Of a stretch of 45,223 nt of DNA, positions 1-8,041 are shown one piece after another. Numbering within the stretch: the stretch's first letter is position 1; each line of letters opens with the position of its first letter. Source of the DNA: CALKAL01 sp051846895 (GTDB taxonomy: Bacteria > Bacillota > Bacilli > Bacillales > Alkalibacillaceae); contig JBPYCQ010000020.1 in the NCBI GenBank assembly GCA_051846895.1, forward strand, positions 1-45,223, written 5' to 3'. The notes beneath the pieces were generated by a model. The model was not told the origin of the DNA and did not search any database. It saw only the letters and a program-made list of their open reading frames with translations. The translations under genes were made by a program, and so were the position numbers.

Positions 1-2
1 AT

Positions 3-749
3 TTGATGACGGCCCAACCCACGGATACGTTTTGGAAAGAAGTTCAAGCCTTTACAGCCCATCATTACTCTCTGGAAAACACACAAGTGGTGACGAATAG
101 TGATGGTGGCCATGGCTATACGCCAGAAAGGTTTCAAGAAGCCTTTTCGCAGTCCAAACATAAGGTGCTAAGCCAACTAGATGCTTATCATATTGCCCAG
201 GCCTTAAATCGTGCCTTTGGCCACAAAAAGAGTGATTATAAACATGAGGTTAGAAAGGCTATCCATGAACACAATTGGAATCATTTTGTTTTATGGATGG
301 ATACGTATGAAAGCACGCTTGAAGATGATAAAAAGATTGAAAATCTCCAGGAATTTAGGTCATATATTCAAAATAATTGGGACCGAATCTTCGATTGGCG
401 GGACGAAGTTGATCAAATACCTGATGATGCCCGTACGCTGGGAGCGATGGAATCAAACCAACGTCTTATCACGTACCGGATGAAGAAACGTGGCATGCAT
501 TGGAGTAAACAAGGTGTAGAAGCAATGGTGAAAGTCAAACAAGGCATGTTGAACCGAACGTTACGTCAAGCGTACCTCAATCATCAGAAACGGAGTGTCA
601 GAAAGCAGCGTGAGGTTAGACGTACCATTCGACTCGTTCAAAAGTTAAATAAAGTGGCGCCATCAACGGGTAGTGTGAGAAAGGGATCTATTAGTTTATA
701 TGCCCCACACTCATCAGCGGTAGGACAACTATTAAAAAGCTTTAAATAA
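3..749 (+). CDS. ISLre2-family transposase (UPF0236), C-terminal part
   Basis: This is the C-terminal half of a transposase of the ISLre2 (formerly UPF0236) family. The visible 248 residues include the characteristic segment with SDGGHGYTPERF near residue 32, followed by QLDAYHIAQALNRAFG, which are typical of the catalytic region. Full-length relatives are roughly 450-500 residues, so about half is missing, simply because the window starts inside the gene. The first in-frame TTG/ATG codons are therefore not the true start. The C-terminal tail is rich in Arg and Lys (residues 185-215), as expected for DNA binding. The frame is open to its stop, so there is no sign of decay in the part seen. 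Confidence 0.85.
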   Translation: MMTAQPTDTFWKEVQAFTAHHYSLENTQVVTNSDGGHGYTPERFQEAFSQSKHKVLSQLDAYHIAQALNRAFGHKKSDYKHEVRKAIHEHNWNHFVLWMDTYESTLEDDKKIENLQEFRSYIQNNWDRIFDWRDEVDQIPDDARTLGAMESNQRLITYRMKKRGMHWSKQGVEAMVKVKQGMLNRTLRQAYLNHQKRSVRKQREVRRTIRLVQKLNKVAPSTGSVRKGSISLYAPHSSAVGQLLKSFK

Positions 750-762
750 AATAATGTCTATT

Positions 763-810
763 CCCTAACATCATTGTTAGGTTCGTTAGAACGTAACAAT
801 GATGTTAGGG
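763..810. terminator. 17-bp perfect hairpin at the end of the ISLre2 element
   Basis: CCCTAACATCATTGTTA at 763-779 is exactly complementary to 794-810, with a 14-nt loop. It starts 13 bp after the transposase stop. There is no T-run on either side, so it may be a structural or insulating element of the IS rather than a standard intrinsic terminator. Confidence 0.5.
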
Positions 811-984
811 CCAGCAAGCGATAGCGCGGTAGCCAAAAAGTGTACAAAAATAGAGTGCCGAAAATACCGGTATAAAAACTACATCGAGAAAATCTTGACA
901 CAAACAAAAATTAAATTAATATAGCCAAATAGTACTATGTTCGTTAAAATAGAAGCATTAATAAAATGCTAGGGGATAATATTA

Positions 985-2557
985 ATGTTTAGAAAGAAAA
1001 GAGGAATAAAGTTACACACTCTTATCAGTTTACTTACTCACTGTTGTAATTAGTGCTGTATTTATAAACTGGTTAATCTCTGTGAATACATATAAAGAAG
1101 AATTAACAAAAAACTATTTAGAAAGCAATTATAACTATGCTAAGAAACTAACAACTACTACGAAAGACCAATTAAAATATATGCAAAAAAATATCATTGC
1201 GTTAGGGAAGATGGCTAGCCATAATGGCTTTGATCAGGGTGGTTTGGATACATGGTACGCTGCCAATAGCGAACAATTTAACTCCATTTTTACAACCGAT
1301 GAAAATGGAGTCGTAAAGCTAATAAGTCCAGCTGTTATCCAATATCAAGGAGGAACAAAAGTTGTTGCTGGAACTAAACTCGATTCAGAAACGATTAAGA
1401 ATGCTATTGAAGAGAAAAAACCAATAATTTCTGAACCGTATCGCGGAACTAGTGGTCAAATAATTATGTTAATTTCCGCGCCAATATTTGATCATACAAC
1501 AGGTGATTACGAAGGGTTAATAGGAGGTACGATCTACTTAGAAAGTGAAAATGTACTTAAAAGCATATTAGGGAACCATGAGTATGGAAACGATTCATAT
1601 GTTTACGTTATTGATCAAAATGGTATGCTCATCTATCATCCGGATTCTGAACGATTAGGAGAGGATGTGACCAATAATAAAATCGTCCAACAGCTCCTGA
1701 ACAAAAAAAGCGGATCTATGATTGCACATAATAGTAAAGGAATTGAATACTTTGCTGGATATGTTTATGAAGAAAGCACTGGTTGGGGGATTGTATCGCA
1801 AACCCCTACGGATGTCATAAAAACACCGATTAAACACCTGTCTAGAGAAACGATTATTCTTTCTATACCATTTGTTTTCATTATTTTAATTATTGGAAGC
1901 GTGATTGTATCTCAAATTACAAAACCAATTAATACATTGGCTCGCTTTTCAGAAGATGCTATAAAAGATAAAAATACATTTACGGACGTTGAATTGTTGA
2001 CTATAAAATCCCGGGTTTATGAGGTCAAACAGCTCTATTCTCAAGTGATTGACCATTTTAGAATATTAAATAAACAAATACAAATTGATGGACTGACGGA
2101 AATAGCTAACCGTAAAACATTTGATACTGTTATTAGTGCTTGGATTAAAGAAGATATTCCCTTCTCACTAATTATGTTAGATATTGATTTTTTCAAAAAA
2201 GTAAATGATACTCACGGTCATTTAGTAGGTGATGAGGTATTAAAATACTTAGCTAAAACTATGAGTGATATCACCAGTAAAGACGATTTATGCTTTCGTT
2301 ATGGCGGAGAAGAATTTGGCATATTAGTTAAAGGCGAAAATGAAGACGAAGCATATAAGCTAGCTGAAAAATTACGCGAGACTTTCGCACATTCAGATAA
2401 CCCTTCTGGAGACGATATTACTATCTCACTTGGAGTAACAGCTTATCAAGAAAATGATCAACATCCAAAAACAATTATTGAGCGCGCTGATGCTGCATTA
2501 TATCACTCTAAAAGAACTGGTAGAAATAAAACGACCGTTTCAGAATGGATAGAATAA
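985..2557 (+). CDS. Diguanylate cyclase with Cache sensor domain, frameshifted near N-terminus
   Basis: Membrane sensor that makes cyclic di-GMP from two GTP. From the in-frame GTG at 1082 the protein has an extracellular double-Cache-like region (residues about 1-250), a transmembrane helix at about 255-277, a short HAMP-like linker and a GGDEF domain with the active motif GGEEF at residues 408-412. The allosteric I-site is absent: SKDD stands where RxxD is expected. The expected first membrane helix is encoded upstream. An ATG at 985 with the ribosome site AGGGGAT opens MFRKKRGIKLHTLISLLT but stops at TAG 1051, while TVVISAVFINWLISV is read in the frame of 1082. Moving +1 at about 1036-1040 joins them. 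Without this the Cache domain would lack its N-terminal anchor. This is either a real frameshift mutation, a sequencing error, or a truncated cytoplasmic form started at GTG 1082. The GGDEF assignment is firm. Confidence 0.85.
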
Positions 2558-2560
2558 AAA

Positions 2561-2598
2561 AATAAGGCTTTCACATTGAATGGTGTGAAAGCCTTATT
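2561..2598. terminator. Bidirectional intrinsic terminator between convergent genes
   Basis: A 15-bp perfect stem AATAAGGCTTTCACA / TGTGAAAGCCTTATT with an 8-nt loop lies between the converging diguanylate cyclase and SDR genes. A-rich and T-rich flanks suit termination in both directions. Confidence 0.85.
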
Positions 2599-2610
2599 AT
2601 ATTACTACTA

Positions 2611-3345
2611 TTACTGCGCTGAAAATCCGCCATCAATAACTAATTCTGCTCCTGTTATATAAGACGACTCATCAGATGCTAAAAATAACGCAGCATTAGC
2701 AATATCTTCTGGCTGACCTAAACGTTGTAATGGTGTTGCCTGAATCAATTGTCCAAGAAGATCCTTTGATGCACTTAGCGATTGCGTCATCGGTGTTTCG
2801 ACTATCCCTGGGAATAAGGCGTTAACACGTACACCTTGACGGCCAAACGCCGTAGCTGCTGCTTTAGAAATTGCACGAACCGCTCCTTTTGAAGCTGAAT
2901 AATGGTTAAAGCCTTGTCCTATTTGCGCTGTGTAAGAGGAAATATTAACAATAGAACCTTTCCCCTGCTCAGCCATATATGGTGCCACATGTTTCATCCC
3001 GGCAAATGGACCGAACCCGTTAATAGAAAGCATTTTTTTCCAATCATCAATATTAATCTCTTGATAAGGCTTTTCAGATGAAATTCCAGCATTATTGACG
3101 AGTATATCAATTTTTCCGTATTGATCTTTAACTTCTTTTGCTAGCTTTGCCCAGTCTTCATCTGAAGCAACATTTAATTTCATACCATAAACATTTTCCT
3201 TTTGACTTACCTTTTCAAGTGCTTCTTCATTAATATCCGCGGCAATAACTGTTGCCCCTTCTTTGCTAAATAACTCAGCCATTTTCAAACCAATGCCTGA
3301 GGCGCCACCTGTAATAATTGCTACCTTTTCATCTAGTCTACCCAT
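2611..3345 (-). CDS. SDR-family NAD(P)-dependent oxidoreductase
   Basis: Classical short-chain dehydrogenase/reductase, about 244 residues, the usual size. It carries the Rossmann motif TGGASGIG near the N-terminus, NNAG in the middle, and the catalytic set Ser (NISSY), Tyr and Lys (YSASK). PG near FPGIVETPM also fits. An upstream extension to 3369 exists, but the strong ribosome site GGAGGG sits just before ATG 3345 (MGRLDEK), so that start is preferred. Substrate cannot be told from the sequence. The closest general class is the glucose 1-dehydrogenase / 3-oxoacyl-ACP reductase-like cytoplasmic SDRs. It is a single gene, convergent with the diguanylate cyclase. Confidence 0.88.
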   Translation of the reverse strand: MGRLDEKVAIITGGASGIGLKMAELFSKEGATVIAADINEEALEKVSQKENVYGMKLNVASDEDWAKLAKEVKDQYGKIDILVNNAGISSEKPYQEINIDDWKKMLSINGFGPFAGMKHVAPYMAEQGKGSIVNISSYTAQIGQGFNHYSASKGAVRAISKAAATAFGRQGVRVNALFPGIVETPMTQSLSASKDLLGQLIQATPLQRLGQPEDIANAALFLASDESSYITGAELVIDGGFSAQ

Positions 3346-3561
3346 TCTTATCCCTCCATTAGGAAACAAAAATATCTTATATCTTCATCATAACTTGTCG
3401 AAAAATGTTTTAAAAATGATTTGCTTATTTATATTCTCATTAAATTATAAACATTTATACGGTATTATTAACATTTTAAAAGAACACAGAAAGGCTTAAT
3501 ATTATTGAGGCGGATAGAAAATTGACTTTAGATGGGAAATAACATTTCCTAAATTAAATAA

Positions 3562-3601
3562 AACCTTTGATAACTAGAAGGTAAATCAGTTATCAAAGGT
3601 T
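3562..3601 (-). terminator. Intrinsic terminator of the terC gene
   Basis: A 14-bp perfect stem AACCTTTGATAACT / AGTTATCAAAGGTT with a 12-nt loop lies 6 bp past the terC stop. On the minus strand it is followed by a T-rich run. Confidence 0.85.
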
Positions 3602-3607
3602 ATTTTA

Positions 3608-4399
3608 TTAGCTATCTGTTCTTTCTTGACCTTGTAATTTTGTATCTTTTGACTTCTTATTTGCTGGTGAGAACCAACCAATTAGCGCAATCGCTACAAG
3701 TACACCGTAAAACGTTAGCGTCCATAACGTACTATGAGGAAAGTCATGTGGTAATACTCCAATATCCTCATGAGCTAACGTAATGACAGCGAGCTTAACA
3801 CCTACCCATGCAACAATCGCATAAGCTGTTGTTTCTAATGCAGGGCGCTGATCAAGTAACATGACAAACCAAGTTGCAGCAAATTTAATTAAAATTAAAC
3901 CAGCAAGTCCGCCGAGTACGACGACAGCAAATTTTGCTCCGTCCATTCCACCGAAATTACCTAAAGGGGAATCAGGAAGACCTAATGCAAGGGCTACAGC
4001 TGCAAGAATTGAATCGATTGCAAAAGCAACATCCGCTATAGCAATCTTACCAACCGTAGGCCAAAAGCCCATCCCTTTTGCTTCTTTTGCAACATCTTCT
4101 TTCTCGGATTCTTTACTGAAGTGGTTTTTAATAATATGTTTTAAACCTAAGTATAGAAGGTAGAGCGCTCCTATTGCCTGTACCTGCCACACATTTGCAA
4201 TAAATGAAATCGCAAATAAAGCAAGAAATCTAAAAACAAATGCTAATATAATTCCATAGTTAATAGCTTTTTTCTTCTTGTCTTCTGGTAAATGCTTTGC
4301 TATAACCGCTAGTACAAGCGCATTATCAGCCGACAACAGCCCTTCTAGACCAATTAAAATTAATAACGTCCATCCATATTCCAGCCAGATTGTATCCAA
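3608..4399 (-). CDS. TerC-family membrane protein (YkoY/MeeY-like), probable manganese exporter
   Basis: Integral membrane protein of the TerC family, 263 residues with about seven hydrophobic helices. The family signature acids are present: ADNALVLAV near residue 24 in the first helix and FAIDSILAA near residue 130. In B. subtilis, YceF and YkoY (MeeF/MeeY) export Mn2+ to metallate secreted proteins. The decisive context is the yybP-ykoY manganese riboswitch directly upstream, which supports a role in Mn2+ efflux. The start ATG at 4399 follows the ribosome site GGAGAGG. The C-terminal tail is polar. It is monocistronic between its own promoter and terminator. Confidence 0.9.
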   Translation of the reverse strand: MDTIWLEYGWTLLILIGLEGLLSADNALVLAVIAKHLPEDKKKKAINYGIILAFVFRFLALFAISFIANVWQVQAIGALYLLYLGLKHIIKNHFSKESEKEDVAKEAKGMGFWPTVGKIAIADVAFAIDSILAAVALALGLPDSPLGNFGGMDGAKFAVVVLGGLAGLILIKFAATWFVMLLDQRPALETTAYAIVAWVGVKLAVITLAHEDIGVLPHDFPHSTLWTLTFYGVLVAIALIGWFSPANKKSKDTKLQGQERTDS

Positions 4400-4427
4400 T
4401 ACATACCTCTCCTTTATCTACATGTGT

Positions 4428-4524
4428 TGGTAAAGGTCTGGCTAACAATGGATCATTGCCAATTAAGCCGGAGGAATATCCTCGTGATGACGACTATAAT
4501 TGTACAGCTACTCCCCTTTACTGC
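4428..4524 (-). ncRNA. yybP-ykoY manganese riboswitch
   Basis: Read on the minus strand, the leader contains AAAGGGGAGTAGC near the 5' end and GGCTTAATTGG followed by GCCAGACCTTTACC at the 3' end, the conserved blocks of the yybP-ykoY class. P1 is formed by GTAAAGG and CCTTTAC. It ends about 30 nt before the terC ATG. No clear separate terminator lies between aptamer and gene, so control may be translational or use overlapping pairings with the ribosome site. Binding of Mn2+ is known for the class and should switch terC on. Confidence 0.9.
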
Positions 4525-4542
4525 ATGATTCCCTACGTTTAA

Positions 4543-4571
4543 ATATTATGTAATATCATGATAACAATCAA
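4543..4571 (-). promoter_or_regulatory. Probable sigma-A promoter of the riboswitch-terC unit
   Basis: On the minus strand TTGATT and TAATAT are separated by 17 bp and lie just upstream of the manganese riboswitch. The rest of the gap up to 4730 is AT-rich and shows no gene. Confidence 0.65.
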
Positions 4572-4730
4572 GGGAAAAGGGTAAAAAATACCTTTATATA
4601 ATATCCCAGACCCATTCTAATGCTTCTAAAATCAACGTACCACTAGTTTTTACTATTTTATAAAAATTACTCATAACTTCAACGTGTATTTGTAAGATTA
4701 AAACTGTATAAATATAGGTATAGCACTATC

Positions 4731-4931
4731 ATGTTGATAAAGTATCAAATCATGTAGGTAGCTCCGTAATTCATGTAGGTAGAACACTGAATTATGTTGA
4801 TAGAACGTCAAACTGCGTTGATAGCGCACCAGATCATGTTGGTAGAGCGTCTGTTCATGTAGGTTGCGCACTAACCTATGTAGATAGAACACCAAATTAT
4901 GTGGATAGAACATCTGTCCATGTATAAACTT
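4731..4931. repeat. Intergenic tandem array of degenerate 21-bp repeats (array A)
   Basis: Units start with ATGT-like strings at 4731, 4752, 4773, 4794, 4815 (GCGT), 4836, 4857, 4878, 4899 and 4920, an exact 21-bp step. The rough consensus is ATGTWGATAGAACAYCAAATC. Units differ at many positions but never change length. The array lies between terC (leftward) and the metallophosphoesterase (rightward). Because 21 is a multiple of three, several frames stay open on both strands, which creates a spurious 71-residue reading frame at 4698-4913. No ribosome site supports translation. Function unknown. Confidence 0.8.
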
Positions 4932-5000
4932 TATTACCTAGCGATTTATTGTATAATAAATAAAATGTATGTTTTATTTTAAATTAAGGATGTGAAACAG

Positions 5001-5699
5001 TTGAAAAGAATCCTTGCCATAAGTGACATTCACGGTGAGTTAGAAAAATTTGAGCAGCTTTTAGAACTTGTACAATATGATCATGAAAAAGATAAGCTCA
5101 TATTAGTGGGTGATTATGTTGATCGCGGTCCGAATTCCAAAGGTGTTTTAGATAAAGTCATACAACTACGAGACGAAGGAGCCATCGCATTAATTGGAAA
5201 TCATGAACAAATGTTGATGGATGCTTTTAACGGTGATCCGAAGAATTTGAAAAGATTTTATTATAACGGTGGTATAAAAACCCTTCAAAACTATGGTTAT
5301 GAAATAGAAAAAGATAACGCAAAATATTGGTACAAAACGGATGAAATGCCTGAACCTCTTCAGATGAACGACGAAATGCGCGTACATATTGAGAAACTAA
5401 AGGAATTCCCATATTTTTATGAAACTGAGACACATATTTTTGTTCATGCTGGTGTTGATCCAGAAACTCCAATACATGAAACAGATCCCCATGTGTTAGT
5501 ATGGATTCGCGAAGAATTTCATAAAGGCTATAAAGGAGAAAAAACCGTTGTATTCGGTCATACACCGACGAAATATTTACATAATAGTCCTGATATTTAT
5601 TTTGGGGAAAACAATATTATTGGGATTGATGGTGGCTGTGCATATGGCGGAAGACTTAATTGCTTAGATGTGACGAATTCACGGGTTTACTATGTATGA
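5001..5699 (+). CDS. PPP-type metallophosphoesterase
   Basis: Cytoplasmic metal-dependent phosphatase of about 232 residues, in the family that includes protein serine/threonine phosphatases and Ap4A hydrolases. The metal-binding motifs are all present: DIHG near residue 9, GDYVDRGP near 40, GNHE near 72, a later HAG and the final GHT. The usual start proposed would be GTG 4992, but AAGGATGTGA at 4986-4995 matches the anti-Shine-Dalgarno core AAGGAGGTGA and overlaps that GTG, so TTG 5001 (reading MKRILAISDIHGE) is the likelier start, with a 5-nt spacer. Exact substrate (phosphoprotein or dinucleotide) is not visible. It is transcribed away from the 21-bp array. Confidence 0.88.
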   Translation: MKRILAISDIHGELEKFEQLLELVQYDHEKDKLILVGDYVDRGPNSKGVLDKVIQLRDEGAIALIGNHEQMLMDAFNGDPKNLKRFYYNGGIKTLQNYGYEIEKDNAKYWYKTDEMPEPLQMNDEMRVHIEKLKEFPYFYETETHIFVHAGVDPETPIHETDPHVLVWIREEFHKGYKGEKTVVFGHTPTKYLHNSPDIYFGENNIIGIDGGCAYGGRLNCLDVTNSRVYYV

Positions 5700-5741
5700 T
5701 ATGTAGTTTCAAGTAATACTCGTCTTGTCGGGCAAAAATAA

Positions 5742-5769
5742 TCCCTTATCAGATAAAATTGATAAGGGA
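5742..5769. terminator. Bidirectional terminator between phosphoesterase and thioesterase
   Basis: A 10-bp stem TCCCTTATCA / TGATAAGGGA with an 8-nt loop is followed by CTTTT on the plus strand and by an AT-rich stretch on the minus strand. It sits between two convergent genes. Confidence 0.75.
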
Positions 5770-5785
5770 CTTTTACTGACCTATA

Positions 5786-6262
5786 TTATTTCCTTACCGA
5801 CCGCTTCATCCTATTTTCCTTCCGAATCGATGCGGTATAATAAAGCTCCCTTTCTTCATCCGTTTCTGGATAAACTTCCGGAACTTGAATAGGTTTTCCC
5901 GCTTCATTAACAGCTACCATTGTCAAAAATGATTCCGTCGTTAAAGTCGTCACATTAGTAATCATGTTCCTTGCCGATACTTTAACATAAACCTCCATAG
6001 AACTATTTCCCGTATAAGTGACAAACCCTTCGATTGTCAGTGCATCACCAACTTTTGCTGAGGATAAAAAATCGACTGAATCAATAGAAGCTGTTACGAC
6101 CGCGCTGCTTGAATGTTTCATCGCAGAGAGTGCCGCAATTTCATCAATATACGCGAGAACCTTTCCACCAAATATCGTGTCTAAATGATTCGTATCAGGT
6201 GGTAAAACTAATCTCGTTTGAATCGTTCTAGAATGTTTACAAGGCAATTTCAATCTGTTCAT
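5786..6262 (-). CDS. Hotdog-fold acyl-CoA thioesterase (YkhA-like)
   Basis: A 158-residue single hotdog-domain acyl-CoA hydrolase. The segment PPDTNHLDTIFGGKVLAYID (about residues 21-40) is the conserved catalytic and dimer region of the cytosolic acyl-CoA thioester hydrolases (YciA/YkhA group). It would cleave acyl-CoA to free acid and CoA in the cytoplasm. The C-terminus is basic. The ribosome site is weak (GGGGT, 8 nt before ATG). The 46 bp between the start and the upstream terminator contain no recognisable promoter, so the gene seems to depend on transcripts coming through the cobalamin riboswitch upstream, which is an unusual pairing. Confidence 0.87.
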   Translation of the reverse strand: MNRLKLPCKHSRTIQTRLVLPPDTNHLDTIFGGKVLAYIDEIAALSAMKHSSSAVVTASIDSVDFLSSAKVGDALTIEGFVTYTGNSSMEVYVKVSARNMITNVTTLTTESFLTMVAVNEAGKPIQVPEVYPETDEERELYYTASIRKENRMKRSVRK

Positions 6263-6308
6263 TTTTTTCTACCCCTATCATGTAATTTTGGGGATTCCAA
6301 ACTAAAAA

Positions 6309-6332
6309 ATCCGCCCATTGAAATGAGCGGAT
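6309..6332 (-). terminator. Terminator downstream of the cobalamin riboswitch
   Basis: On the minus strand ATCCGCTCAT and ATGGGCGGAT pair (one G-U) around a 4-nt loop and are followed by six Ts. It lies 90 nt after the aptamer and 46 nt before the thioesterase start, the position of a riboswitch expression platform or of the end of a short RNA. A smaller hairpin AGAGAT/ATCTCT lies between aptamer and terminator. Confidence 0.8.
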
Positions 6333-6422
6333 GAAACGACAGCAGTAAAAATAGAGATGCTTAATCTCTTAAAAGATCGCTACCGATTCACCTTCTCAAT
6401 CCCCGAAGAAGTTGAAACACGT

Positions 6423-6585
6423 AAAGTTAAGATAGGTCTCCTGACTTAAGCTTCAACCTACTTTGAGCCCTTCCCGTATACCTTGTATACAGTGGTTCAT
6501 CTCATTTCGTCAGCCATAACAGTTGCGGGGGCAGTTCTGGATTTTCACCAGATTCCCTTTTACGCCTTAAGGCACCTTAACTTTA
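6423..6585 (-). ncRNA. Cobalamin (vitamin B12) riboswitch
   Basis: On the minus strand the conserved blocks occur in order: AAGGTGCC, AAAAGGGAAT, GGTGAAAATCC, ACTGCCCCCGCAACTG, CGGGAAGG and AGTCAGGAGACC. The closing helix P1 is AAAGTTAAG pairing with CTTAACTTT. This is a complete class-I type cobalamin aptamer. The family normally controls B12 transport, cobalamin synthesis or B12-independent isozymes, usually by shutting expression down when adenosylcobalamin binds. None of those genes follows here. The next gene on that strand is a thioesterase. Confidence 0.93.
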
Positions 6586-6617
6586 GGTAAAATAATATAT
6601 TCTTTTATACAGTTTTA

Positions 6618-6646
6618 ATAATAATTGTTTTAGTCGACATTATCAA
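6618..6646 (-). promoter_or_regulatory. Sigma-A promoter of the cobalamin riboswitch transcript
   Basis: On the minus strand TTGATA and TATTAT are separated by exactly 17 bp, ending about 33 bp before the aptamer. It is the best promoter in the 477-bp gap between the thioesterase and the flippase. The remaining part of the gap, up to 6739, shows nothing further. Confidence 0.7.
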
Positions 6647-6739
6647 GAAAACATTCCCATTAGCCACATCTACTCTGTCATTTATTCACGTATATAATCA
6701 TAGAATTAGGTAGTCTAAAAAAGTAGGGAAGTGCCATTA

Positions 6740-8041
6740 TTGAAACGTTTCTATAATAAAATTAAAAATAACATTTTCTTAAAAAATGTACTCATATTGA
6801 TCAGTGGCACCGGCCTATCACAACTTATTATTTTAATCACTTCACCTATATTAACTAGAATTTACACTCCAGAGGAATTTGGTATTTTAGCTGCATATTT
6901 ATCTATCGTTACTCTACTAGTAACGATTAGTAGTTTTTCCTATGAAAAGACCATTATTTTACCGAAAAACGACCATAATGGCTTCGGTTTAGTTGCCCTA
7001 TCCTTTATATTTTTATGTTTGATGTCAAGCGTATTCAGCTTTTTTATGTTTCTGTTAAAAGATAAAATAGCCACCATATTAAATAATAACTATATAGATT
7101 TATATGTCTATTTACTGCCAATTGGAATACTAAGTATAGGCGGGCTTCACATTTTAAGTTATTGGAATTTTAGAAAACAAAGCTACCACACTGTCGCTAA
7201 AGCCAAAGTGGTCAATAGTTTCGGTATGGTTACAAGTCAAGTAACTGGTGGCTATGTACTAACAGGAGCAACACCGTTACTAATAGGTGATCTATTAGGA
7301 AGATTAATAAGTACTATCTGGCTATCTTTAAAATCATACAAAAATTGTCGGGTATATGTTAGTTATATAACTTTTCATCAATTGAAAAAATTAGCTATTC
7401 GCTACAAAAAATTCCCACTAGTCGCCAGCCCCTCATCTTTGATGCGACAACTCTCTATTGAGCTGCCTATACTATTGCTTACGTTATTATATAGTCCAAC
7501 TGTTGCTGGTTGGTACGTGATTATTCAAAGAATATTAGGTACCCCTCTTAATCTAATCGGCACGTCAGTTGGCAATGTCTACTATAAAGAAGCGACTGAG
7601 TTGTTTCACAAAGAGCAGCACAAAATTGCTAATCTTTTTTGGACAACGATTAAGCATCTCTTTATCGTTATTTTTCCAATCATACTTCTAATTTCAGTTC
7701 TCTCACCATGGTTAATCCCTTTTGTTTTCGGTAGTGAATGGAAAGCAGCGGGAGCATACCTGCCTATATTAGCATGTATGTATTTGTTTCAGTTTCTATC
7801 GATACCTGTAGCTTCAACACTTTATATTTATGAGAGACATGATTTACAATTTTTAAGAGAGATTATTCGAATATTACTAGTTTCAGGTTCATTAATAATA
7901 GCGAGCAAATTAAATTTTTCTATTGCAAGCTCTTTAGCGGCACTTAGTCTCGCAGGTTCTTTAGGATTTATCATTCATTTATACCTCTCTTGGTTTACTA
8001 TAAACAAAATAACAGCTAGTCGCATTAGGGATGACGACTAG
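6740..8041 (+). CDS. Polysaccharide flippase (Wzx/MATE-like oligosaccharide translocase)
   Basis: Multi-pass membrane protein of about 433 residues with 12 or so hydrophobic helices, in the polysaccharide biosynthesis (MVF/MOP) superfamily. It would flip undecaprenyl-linked repeat units across the membrane. The N-terminal segment with GTGLSQLIILITSPILTRIY followed by TPEEFG is typical of Wzx proteins. A GTG at 6731 directly abuts the ribosome site AGGGAAGTG, so the TTG at 6740 (reading MKRFYNKI) is the more plausible start. It converges on the ATP-grasp gene: the two coding ends overlap by 17 bp. It is the rightward, leftmost gene of the exopolysaccharide locus. Confidence 0.88.
   Translation: MKRFYNKIKNNIFLKNVLILISGTGLSQLIILITSPILTRIYTPEEFGILAAYLSIVTLLVTISSFSYEKTIILPKNDHNGFGLVALSFIFLCLMSSVFSFFMFLLKDKIATILNNNYIDLYVYLLPIGILSIGGLHILSYWNFRKQSYHTVAKAKVVNSFGMVTSQVTGGYVLTGATPLLIGDLLGRLISTIWLSLKSYKNCRVYVSYITFHQLKKLAIRYKKFPLVASPSSLMRQLSIELPILLLTLLYSPTVAGWYVIIQRILGTPLNLIGTSVGNVYYKEATELFHKEQHKIANLFWTTIKHLFIVIFPIILLISVLSPWLIPFVFGSEWKAAGAYLPILACMYLFQFLSIPVASTLYIYERHDLQFLREIIRILLVSGSLIIASKLNFSIASSLAALSLAGSLGFIIHLYLSWFTINKITASRIRDDD

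Larger units (their letters stand above)
1..902 (+). mobile_element. ISLre2-family insertion sequence, 3' part (left edge cut by window)
   Basis: The element is inferred from the ISLre2-type transposase that fills most of it. The left end lies outside the window. The right end is not certain. The stretch after the transposase contains a long hairpin and then an AT-rich tail ending near the string TCTTGACAC at about 893-902, which I take as the likely terminal inverted repeat, but the matching left repeat is not visible. Whether the element is intact cannot be judged here. Confidence 0.6.

Noticed and set aside
763..810. attachment site or integron element
   Set aside because: The perfect hairpin is at the end of an ISLre2 transposase and no integrase or cassette is nearby, so a terminator or IS structure is simpler.
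3263..3499. 78-residue plus-strand ORF
   Set aside because: It overlaps the SDR gene on the other strand, ends in AT-rich intergenic DNA, and has no ribosome site.
4698..4913. 71-residue minus-strand ORF with repeated FYxH pattern
   Set aside because: It is the translation of the 21-bp array, which is open in several frames because the period is a multiple of three. No ribosome site, and both strands look equally open.
4731..4931. CRISPR array
   Set aside because: There is no alternation of an invariant repeat and unique spacers, the unit is only 21 bp and no cas genes are present. The same holds for the array at 19459-19626.
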